From: Tribonema minus
Lineage: Eukaryota; Sar; Xanthophyceae; Tribonematales; Tribonemataceae
Assembly: GCA_017506865.1 (NCBI GenBank)
Contig: JAFCMP010000001.1
Location: 1,240,001 to 1,304,000, forward strand
Length of the DNA stretch: 64,000 nucleotides
Reading direction: 5' to 3'
Below are positions 59,401-64,000 of this stretch, in pieces (position 1 is the first letter of the stretch; the number at the start of each line of letters is the position of its first letter). A program made the translations under genes and the position numbers. The notes under the pieces were generated by a model, which was given only the letters and a program-made list of their open reading frames with translations, was not told the DNA's origin and ran no database searches.

Positions 59401-62400
59401 ATGACATGATTCTGATATTGGGTGAGCTGTATGACCACCAAGTCACTGCCACTCGCATTGGGTCAGGGAGCAGGATGATGCCCGACCGCGTCCGCATGAG
59501 CGCGGCAACGGCGCCGCGCGCCACGCTGAGGGTACTTGTCCTACCTCACTGAGTTTGCTATATTGTGTTGAATGCGCAACAGACGCTCAGGGTCGCAAGA
59601 GCTGTGTGGCCGCTGCCTGCCAGCAGGAGGTGAGTCATCGCATGGCGCATGGCGCGTCACACGCGCGTGCCTGCGGTCTGCAGCCAGCGGCATTCTGCTG
59701 CCCGATCACGTCCTCATGAGTGCAACAACACATATACACATATACAGATGTGTCGTACATGCATAACATATGCCGCACATTCGTTCGAGCAAATCTACAA
59801 AAAAAAAGATACTTCGCATGCATATACGCACCTGGGATCCGCGGCGAGCAGTATGATTCCCGACCACGTCCGCATAAGCGCGACGACGGCGCCGCGCGCC
59901 GCCTGCCAGCGCTGGTGCCTCTCGAGGCCCGCGGGCCAGTCCGTGTCGGTGAAGCCGCTGAGCAGCTGCTGCAGCTCCACACCGGGCCTGCACATGACAG
60001 TTGCAAGTGGCAGTTGCGTACTTGAAGTACTGTGTCACGCCGGGCCTGCACATGACGATCGCAAGTGACAGTCACGCATAATCCTGGGTGCAAGGGCCAT
60101 GTCTGTGGTGATGCAGGTGATCCACCGCACGCGCGCGTGGTACGAGCTCTGAGGCATATGGAGTACGTTGGCCATTCCAGCGGCCTATGCAGACGTACTC
60201 GAGGCATGCGGCAAATGGCGGTTTCAGTTACGACGAGGGCCATGTCGAGGTTGCTGGCGGGTGCCGGCCCCACTGTGTAGATGCCCAGGAGCTGCAGCTC
60301 TGCTCCGCGATGTGCGTTCCAATGGCGAATACAGTCAGCCTGAGGGGCCATGTAGGTATGTAAACCTCGTCCCCCCCCCCCCCGGGCCTGCAGCCACGTG
60401 CCGGTACTTGCGGCCATGCGGCGCAGGGCGAGGTGTACGGCTACGAGGGCAAGCGCACAGGCCGCACTACGGCAGCAGGACGGACAGCGAAACGCGTGCG
60501 CGAGCGCGCCGCAGTGTACACGCAGCAGGCGGGGGGAGACGTGCCGTCACTGCTTACCAAACAGAACATAGTGGAATGTGACGGCGCCTGCAAAGCAGTT
60601 GAGGATGCTCAGGAGCTGCCATGCCAGGCGCTGCCCCTCGGCCAATGGGCGCTGCGTATTGCGCGGCGAGCGCGAAGTGCGCTCCCATACAGAGCCTCCA
60701 AGGTTCAGGCCCGGCCCCGTTACTGCGTCCGCTGAAGCGGACGACGAGCCACTCCAGCGACTCCACACTACTGCAGTTCACCACACCAAGCACGAGTGTC
60801 GTCTGCTCTGCCGAGCTGAGGATATGTCACTGCGGCAGCCGTGTGCCGCGCCCAACGGCGCAGGCCAAACGGGGATCGGCGCGCAAGCGACGGAGCGTGC
60901 CGCGCGCACGGCAGAAAGGCGGAGGCACGTTCGGCGCATCACGAGTGCACCTGCTCTGTTTTGAGGGCATCCGTACCTACCCTGCTGACACGGCAGCGCT
61001 CAGCACGGTTGCACGCCTCTGCGCGCGGCGGCGGCGGCCGAGTGGCACTGAGGGGGGCCGAGCACTGCGCTCGCTGCCGACGCATCGCTGTGCAGCAGGG
61101 TGCGGGAGTCGTGATAATCCGTACTCGTGAATGAATGTGTCGGGCAATCCTCAGCGCGGTGACACGCGGTCACCTGGGGGGTGGAGCGCTGCTGCCGGCG
61201 CGTCGTCACCCAGCAGTACCGGTACGGTGATGCGGAGCGGGAGTGTAAACTTCAAGAACTGGTAGTCGTAGAGAGCGTGTCAGCGCTCACCTGATGAACT
61301 GGCGCGTGCTGGGGTCCTCGAGCAGGAATGTGATGGCCGACAGGAGGGGGTCCACGAGGTCCTGGGAGCACGGGATCACGAGCGCAAAGAGAATGTGAAG
61401 TTGGCCACGTTCGATCTTGGCAGGACCATGATGACACAATGTATGTTGAACTAAATTGATGCCGCTGAGTGAGGGGCTGGTGGAATCGTCGGACCCGGGC
61501 AAGAAATATCTGAAACCGCATGTACGTCTACTACTGCAGGTCCACGAGATCCGGCTACGCAAACTTGAGCGCGATGCGTGCAGCGTCACAGGCAATGGGT
61601 GTACGTGGCAGCGGGGTGTATGTGAAGGACGCCACGCTGACTTGCAAATGATCCTGACTCGAGACCTAACCCTACACGCGGAACTGCATCAGCGAAATGC
61701 CAGCAGTTGACTGTGGTCCTGTGCGACGCGATTCTGCACCGGAATGGCAGCGCGCGCGCCCTGCCGCCAGGATGCATATAAGAGTCCAGCGCTTATGGTT
61801 GGGGTGAGTTCAATGCGTAGCTAGTGACAGGTGGCAGTGAGCCTTCCCTCCTGCAGTCCTCGGTGCACAATTTCGTTTCTCATCCGCAGCTCTACATCTG
61901 GCCCTGAAGTGCTGAGCGCTTGACACAATGTCCACGCGGTCGCCATTGGCCGTTGGGATTCGGCTTGATTGGCGCCGTGGCCCTCTGTTGTACGCAATAA
62001 TGGCGTGTCCCCAGACCCACCTTGCCCTCTGCACTCAGTTCACGACTCGTTCCAGACTGCTGCGTCTGTAGCGATGCATCAAGCACTGCGCACGCTGCAC
62101 CATCTGGACATAGAGGCCGCTCCGACTCACAAGCTTGTTCAACGATCTCTTGAAGTTGAGGTATGGACCTCAACATGTCACCTTGTGTGCTTCACATCAC
62201 TCACCGGACCTTACCAGACACGCGACCTTGTGTCTGGCCCACCAGGTCTTCATTGAGCTCATCAAAATCATGTGCTGCGTCACACCACGCTGCCGAGCGC
62301 TGACCTGTGTGGCGCGGTCGAGGTTGGCGCCGAACAGGCATCGACGCCGTTGGCGTTTTCTGGCGCATCCACTGCTTCTCATACACACCTTCGCACGCTC

Positions 62401-63781
62401 GGTGACCAGGCTCGGAACATTGTGCCATGCCCACTACGCGGGTCTTTGTGAAAGTCATCGAAGCTCACCTGCGTGGCGGGGTCGAGGATGGCGCCAAACA
62501 GGCACCGGAAGCCGCTGTCGCTTTGTGGGGTAACTAGTTTCTTTTTATGCCTTAGAAGCAGCAACACTTTGTTGCGCGTCTTTGAAAGTCAGCAAAGCTC
62601 ACCTGTGTGGCGGGGTCGAGGATGGCGCCAAACAGGCAGCGGAAGCCGTTGACGCATTGTGGGGTGGAAGTATAAGGTTAGCTGACCAGGCTCGCTACAG
62701 TCTTTGTCGTGACCACTAAGGAACATCATTACTTCGAAGTATTATAAGTCATCAAATCTGACCTGCGTGGCGGGGTCGAGGATGGCGCCGAACAGGCACC
62801 GGAAGCCGTTGACGCGCGCGACGGCCTCGGGGCTGCGCACCGATAGCTCCCTGCGCACGCGGCAACGACGACGACGGCGGTGGCAGCAAGAGCGCAGCGG
62901 CAGCGGCAGCGGCGTCAGCTGAAGCGCGCTGCCAAACAAAGCACTTTCCTGTGCCCATGCAGTGCGCTAGAAAGGTGGCGCGCCGACCGGCAGTGATGCC
63001 GTGCAGCCAAGGAGCCCGCTAGGGGGTCGCGGGGCCACAATGCAGTAGTGTCGTGTGCACCCGTGCAGTGCGACAGCGCGGTGAAGCGTGCTGCCATGCA
63101 CTGGGGCTTTAATGTGCCCGTGCAGTGTGGCGGGCAACACAGCAGCAGCAGTGCCATGCAGCTGCGCACCGACAGCTCCCTGCGCGCGCGGCAACAACGA
63201 CATCGATGGCGGCAGCACGAGCGCAGCGGCAGCAGCGGCAGCGGCAGCGCAGCGGCGTCAGCTGAAGCATGCTCAATCAGCAGCACTCTCCCATGTGCCC
63301 ATGCAGTGTGGTAGGAAGGTGGCGGGCCGATTGGCAGCGATGCCGAGCGCCTGAGGAGCGCACTAGGCGGTCGCGGGCTACGCAGCAGCGGTGCCGTGTG
63401 CGCGCGTGCAGTGCGACAGTGGGGTGAATAAGCTGCCACCCTGCCGCACAGTAGCACATTCATGTGCCCATGCAGTGCGGCGGCAACACAGCACCAGTGT
63501 CGTGTGCACCCGTGCAGTGCGCTAGCAAGGGGGCGGGGCGATGCGCCACGGTGCGCAACCACCCCCCCCCCCCCCCGCGCCGCCTCTCTGGCGCTGCCGC
63601 ATGGCTCAGCAAGTACCGCACGCTGTAGGGGTCGCGGTTTGGGGTAGGCATGGACGTGAGGCTGGGAGCCGAGGTCTGTACAGACATTCCGCCCGCAGAC
63701 CTGAGCGCTTTCTTGATGATGGCAACAAAGGGCTGCAGCGTGTCGTGCTCGGCGCTCCGCTCGCCGCGAGGCGACAATGGC
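32583..63781 (-). CDS. RICTOR: RICTOR (TORC2 scaffold subunit), about 31 kb, 5' end probably beyond the window
   Basis: RICTOR (Pianissimo, Ste16, Tsc11) is the scaffold that defines TOR complex 2, the kinase complex acting on AGC kinases and the actin skeleton. I placed 33 exons. Those from 62850 to 32583 (31 exons, 4,399 bases) join in phase at every intron and give 1,465 residues plus TGA; exons 63701-63781 and one starting at 63622 precede them. Order and motifs follow human RICTOR from memory: SPEAVARVNGFRCLFGAIL, LLEDPSTRQFIR, LMRTWSGIILL, VLATKDFTKWDWEVI, RMTAGYIALLMGVAARDEHG, MRFLSIPEGAALL, THLYGELAKTEAG, RRAAAWSLASIAQSQRGL, and the C-terminal LPMRRFVHEMFDDI. Exon coordinates are in the five block entries. 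Human RICTOR is about 1,708 residues. One gap near 62.9-63.6 kb and one optional exon near 57.05 kb remain unresolved. Confidence 0.93.
35175..35735 (-). repeat. Tandem array with an exact 146-bp period upstream of a RICTOR exon
   Basis: The start of exon 35036-35220 (GCCGCGTGGTCGCTGGCCAG, minus strand) and about 100 bp of intron repeat at 35175, 35321, 35467 and 35613 (position of GACTGAGCGATGCTGG), an exact spacing of 146 bp. The first three units are almost identical; a fourth is diverged and a fifth relic begins near 35753. Each copy retains CTGCAG plus ACGCCCGCAGGGCCGCC, that is a splice acceptor and codons for DARRAA. Confidence 0.95.
35853..35878 (+). repeat. Poly-G tract
   Basis: A run of G broken by a single C, in the intron before the exon at 35036-35220. 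Read on the transcribed strand it is a C-tract upstream of the acceptor. Confidence 0.9.
36916..43493 (-). CDS. RICTOR: RICTOR block 4: conserved loop helices plus a lineage-specific insert
   Basis: Exons 43377-43493, 42717-42844, 42187-42259, 41357-41480, 40786-40901, 39578-39752, 38561-38826, 37442-37750, 36916-37049. The first gives DCGALLMRFLSIPEGAALL, nearly the human KGLLLLLRFLSIPKGFSYL, and runs into MEWHRSGCGAF (human KWHREYNSKY). The last gives LPLPTHLYGELAKTEAGSAI (human YLPIHLYGQLVHHKTGCHLL). Between them seven exons encode about 390 residues without counterpart in the human protein: RIRGEIVDSQGKPTCHPVES, the Pro/Gly/Ser-rich SAAGSYHAPY-like stretch around 38600-38780, and FLKAVEFTLSLECGG. 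All nine exons are in phase with one another. The insert may be a structured lineage-specific domain with disordered flanks. Confidence 0.85.
37058..37142 (+). repeat. GGC/GCC microsatellite next to a RICTOR acceptor
   Basis: Imperfect GGC trinucleotide array with AGC and AGT interruptions. It lies immediately upstream (in transcript sense) of the acceptor at 37050, where the transcript shows (GCC)n, acting as the pyrimidine-rich tract. Confidence 0.9.
39028..39503 (-). repeat. Three copies of RICTOR exon 39578-39752 in its downstream intron
   Basis: The 3' two-thirds of the exon (ESHLTLHVRMCVGASAVDRY) with its donor recurs at 39503-39376, 39290-39222 and 39146-39028. The first copy is open across the whole segment and ends TATCAG then GTACGG, so it could in principle serve as an alternative exon end if an acceptor existed. 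Confidence 0.9.
39920..39982 (-). repeat. Copy of RICTOR exon 39578-39752 start in its upstream intron
   Basis: Codons for TVRIRGEIVDS after CAGCAG recur at 39982-39940, directly followed on the minus strand by a piece of the later codons (HPVESHLTL). The copy therefore lacks a central part of the exon. TTAGGG repeats lie at 39879-39900. Confidence 0.85.
42612..42657 (+). repeat. Poly-C tract
   Basis: About 40 C broken by one or two T, in the intron downstream of RICTOR exon 42717-42844 (G-run in transcript sense). Confidence 0.9.
43597..43800 (-). repeat. Two copies of RICTOR exon 43377-43493 start in its upstream intron
   Basis: The exon start (GGCCGACAAGACTGCGGAGC, then TGCTGATGCGCTT) recurs at 43664-43597, again after a CCCCGCAG acceptor, and in weaker form at 43790-43750. 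Both are followed by GGAAGT...CAACTTC words that also occur after the real segment. Confidence 0.88.
44225..48291 (-). CDS. RICTOR: RICTOR block 3: central region
   Basis: Exons 48166-48291, 47520-47596, 46630-46810, 45708-45941, 45262-45373, 44225-44588, all in phase. LLEAQINRSKVLATKDFTKW then DWEVIEDAL matches human LLINLRDSQVLQHKENLEWN; TKWVKRLSGYFR matches the VRRLLYFYKP segment; ALLRHAEGRAFLAADRRGAI matches EFLLESEEDGQGYLEDLV; RMTAGYIALLMGVAARDEHG matches HYFLFIGTLSCHPHG; FVTRLVVAHLDPGRL matches LLKLTVSSLDYSRDG; EVRAAAVAALIEAAADARHL matches ISSEALDILDEACEDKANLH. A Gly-rich insertion sits in exon 45708-45941. The last exon ends CAG|GCGAGT, a GC-AG intron that keeps the phase. Confidence 0.93.
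44637..44659 (+). repeat. Poly-G tract forming a C-rich pyrimidine tract
   Basis: G-run on the plus strand; in RICTOR transcript sense it is part of the C-tract 50-70 bases upstream of the acceptor at 44589. Confidence 0.85.
46345..46460 (-). repeat. Copy of RICTOR exon 46630-46810 3' part in its downstream intron
   Basis: The second half of the exon (LRCGARLHAALLRHAEGHAF) with the codons GALFQETSK and donor recurs about 285 bp downstream. It is open in the same sense, about 85-90% alike, which makes it the best-preserved exon-edge copy in this gene. Relics of the exon start lie at 46935-46905 and 47135-47105 upstream. Confidence 0.88.
47623..47643 (+). repeat. Poly-G tract
   Basis: Run of about 20 G; in transcript sense a C-tract about 25 bases upstream of the RICTOR acceptor at 47597. 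Confidence 0.9.
48060..48165 (-). repeat. Short tandem copies of a RICTOR 5' splice site
   Basis: Directly after the donor of exon 48166-48291, the 20-24 base unit GAGTGACTCATGCxTGAAACC repeats four times (minus strand). Each unit retains GTGACTC-like donor sequence. Two more isolated relics occur near 47900 and 47775. Confidence 0.85.
48441..49065 (-). repeat. Four copies of RICTOR exon 48166-48291 start in its upstream intron
   Basis: The acceptor and first 35 bases of the exon (GCAGCTGCGGGTGTCCATGG) recur at 48480-48441, 48645-48590, 48915-48868 and, worn, 49065-49035. Three of them are followed on the minus strand by CCCTAACA-like sequence, and three of the spacers contain ACTTCGAAGT-type palindromes. 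Confidence 0.9.
49513..49903. repeat. Large inverted repeat with arms of about 190 bp in a RICTOR intron
   Basis: Left arm 49513-49690 and right arm 49705-49903 are inverted copies with almost no loop. Both contain GACGGCTCAGCAGGATGCCC, GGCAGACCTGGCCATG, GCTTAAAGG and CCAAGGAGCGG in the same order. It sits in the 2-kb intron between exons 50343-50406 and 48166-48291. Both arms read as Ala/Arg/Lys-rich open frames, an effect of composition. No transposase or terminal signature was recognised. Confidence 0.85.
50343..57174 (-). CDS. RICTOR: RICTOR block 2: middle of the N-terminal domain
   Basis: Exons 57139-57174 (EAIFKLAYKYFE, 36 bases), 56283-56360, 55586-55672, 53720-53866, 52637-52763, 51897-51972, 51049-51089, 50860-50959, 50343-50406; phases agree. 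NLLHPYAALLCAALVK then CGLVEALTALAVTACCDPLR and RKATALLLEVLRLA parallel human DNYLALILSAFIRNGLLEGL with ISVRATILLGELLHMA. The three exons between 52763 and 51049 and the acidic exon 50860-50959 (GLALGAHESAWEGDGEGPSC) are supported mainly by splice sites and phase, less by conservation. SPDPLAFSEMLLTALLRRQI leads into block 3. An open stretch at 57070-57025 (FVADYVQIHPAL) could be an additional exon but does not fit the phases I read. Confidence 0.78.
50728..50795 (-). repeat. Copy of RICTOR exon 50860-50959 end in its downstream intron
   Basis: The last 70 bases of the acidic exon (codons for AWEGDGEGPSC) recur 130 bp downstream, slightly altered and ending CTACGCAAG instead of CTGCGCAG. Confidence 0.88.
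53975..54575 (-). repeat. Three copies of RICTOR exon 53720-53866 start in its upstream intron
   Basis: The exon start (GTGCTGCGGCTGGCCGTGTC, coding VLRLAVSLLSARQCAALL) recurs at about 54045-53985, 54385-54335 and 54568-54505. Spacers share a GGGCAGTTTCACAAT...GGACAGCGCGC segment. All copies keep the CAG or AAG before GTGCTGCGGC. Confidence 0.9.
56372..56475 (+). repeat. CAG/CTG microsatellite abutting a RICTOR acceptor
   Basis: About 30 CAG units with a few CGG and CAT interruptions. The transcript carries (CUG)n ending some 10 bases before the acceptor at 56361, so the array occupies the polypyrimidine-tract position. Confidence 0.92.
57103..57128 (+). repeat. CA/TG microsatellite
   Basis: Thirteen CA units in the intron after RICTOR exon 57139-57174; (TG)n in transcript sense begins about 10 bases after the donor. 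Confidence 0.92.
58080..58410 (-). repeat. Three copies of RICTOR exon 58534-58711 end in its downstream intron
   Basis: The exon end (GCGATCCTGGAGACACTGAT then GGACGTCATG) recurs at 58405-58365, 58290-58238 and 58110-58080. Units of 130-160 bp also share TCATGAGCTGG and GACTCATC words. Confidence 0.9.
58534..63781 (-). CDS. RICTOR: RICTOR block 1: N-terminal HEAT-like region
   Basis: Exons 63701-63781 (HDTLQPFVAIIKKAL), one starting 63622 (VRYLLSHAAAPE, end not resolved), 62763-62850, 61291-61361, 59832-59987, 58534-58711. The last four join in phase and match the conserved N-terminal domain: ELSVRSPEAVARVNGFRCLF against human ELALQNPEVVALRGGLNTI; DLVDPLLSAITFLLEDPSTR against EALITTILHLLNHPKTR; VELQQLLSGFTD and MRTWSGIILLAADP against VELERILAPYTD and FRSWAGIINLCKP; RGLVTLVQLLSDS and LQDAILETLMDVMTP against IQSLIGVL and LLEVLYDIF. 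About 90 residues expected between RYLLSHA and ELSVRSP are missing and should be in 62.86-63.6 kb, which is instead filled by a tandem array. Confidence 0.9.
59115..59140 (+). repeat. Poly-G tract
   Basis: Uninterrupted run of about 26 G in the intron between RICTOR exons 59832-59987 and 58534-58711 (C-run in transcript sense). Confidence 0.92.
59455..59725 (-). repeat. Two copies of RICTOR exon 59832-59987 end in its downstream intron
   Basis: The exon end (GGCGCCGTCGTCGCGCTTATGCG) recurs at 59530-59455 and, with more changes, 59725-59670. The start of the same exon has a short relic upstream at 60060-60040 (GGCCCGG after TGTGCAG-like sequence) and near 60390. Confidence 0.85.
62300..62660 (-). 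repeat. Three copies of RICTOR exon 62763-62850 end in its downstream intron
   Basis: The exon end (TTCGGCGCCATCCTCGACCC then CGCCACGCAG) with donor recurs at 62655-62602, 62516-62470 and 62346-62302, spacing about 130-165 bp. Two of the copies continue with GTGAGCTTTG, the third with GTCAGCGCTCG, unlike the real donor GTCAGA. Confidence 0.92.
62851..63592 (-). repeat. Tandem array around the first RICTOR exons of the window
   Basis: Two to three long units. The words GCGCACCGAxAGCTCCCTGC at 62836 and 63165 mark a spacing near 330 bp, and GTGCCCATGCAGTG or close forms occur at 62951, 63115, 63296 and 63466. The unit includes a copy of the acceptor and first codons (ELSVRS) of exon 62763-62850. 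A RICTOR segment of about 90 residues is expected here but I could not find its exons. Confidence 0.75.
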
Positions 63782-64000
63782 CTGCAAGCGCGCTCTTCAG
63801 CGCATCTGTTCAAGATTCAAAGCTTGCAATCGCCATCATTGCTAGGCACGTGGACATACGCAGCAAGGGGCAGCGCACTTTGGTGTCTAAAGACACACGT
63901 GATGCTCAGCAGCATGGTACGGTGCAGATAACAGTGCCGCTGCTTCAAGGCAGCGGCAGTGCCAAGCGCGCCGCGTTGCTGATGCTAGAGGTCAAGAAAG
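63782..64000. other. Right edge, upstream of the first RICTOR exon seen
   Basis: By phase, exon 63701-63781 begins inside a codon, so at least one more exon lies upstream. I see no convincing minus-strand exon in these last 219 bases; the promoter and first exons are probably outside the window. Confidence 0.5.

Noticed and set aside
1-64000. Bacterial or viral origin, CRISPR arrays, tRNA or rRNA genes
   Set aside because: Phase-consistent spliceosomal introns throughout, no spacer-repeat pattern of CRISPR type, and no recognisable cloverleaf or ribosomal sequence. No element with capsid, envelope or reverse transcriptase motifs was seen.

Overview
The window looks like nuclear DNA of a photosynthetic alga carrying chlorophyll c, most likely a haptophyte; a stramenopile alga cannot be excluded. 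The reasons are a fucoxanthin-chlorophyll a/c-type light-harvesting gene, GC-rich coding exons split by long GT-AG (and some GC-AG) introns, standard stop codons, TTAGGG-like tracts inside introns, and eukaryote-only genes (RICTOR, UBAC2, a mitochondrial-type ETFA, a PPR protein). I saw no operons, ribosome binding sites, CRISPR arrays, tRNA or rRNA. Exons were found by translating both strands, matching remembered family motifs, and requiring that reading phase agree across every proposed intron.

Layout: 385-2643 (+) light-harvesting protein, 5' end missing. 2.7-5.7 kb holds short tandem repeats and weak candidate exons. 5728-6924 (-) F-box/ankyrin protein. 8161-15442 (-) a complete ten-exon UBAC2 homologue (derlin-like membrane protein with a C-terminal UBA domain). 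15704-18502 (+) a four-exon PPR protein, divergent from UBAC2 with 261 bp between the two ATGs. 19714-27238 (-) a complete eleven-exon ETFA. 27737-29746 (+) a single-exon ankyrin-repeat protein. 29.75-32.58 kb has no gene I can support. 32583 to about 63781 (-) is one very large gene, RICTOR, the defining subunit of TOR complex 2, with about 33 exons; 31 of them (62850 to 32583) form an unbroken in-phase chain of 1,465 codons plus stop. Its first exons probably lie beyond the right edge.

The most unusual property is shared by all the spliced genes. Their introns carry degenerate tandem copies of the neighbouring exon edge, including the splice site and a stretch of coding sequence. Copies of an exon end follow its 5' splice site, and copies of an exon start precede its 3' splice site. 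Almost every large intron here shows this, which suggests that introns grow by repeated local duplication across exon-intron borders. Other structure includes two long intronic inverted repeats (about 110 bp and 190 bp arms), scattered short palindromes related to ACTTSAAGT, interstitial TTAGGG tracts, and long poly-C/poly-G runs often serving as polypyrimidine tracts.

Functionally the genes are a mixed housekeeping set (light harvesting, ER quality control, organelle RNA binding, mitochondrial electron transfer, TORC2 signalling) with two ankyrin proteins of accessory type.
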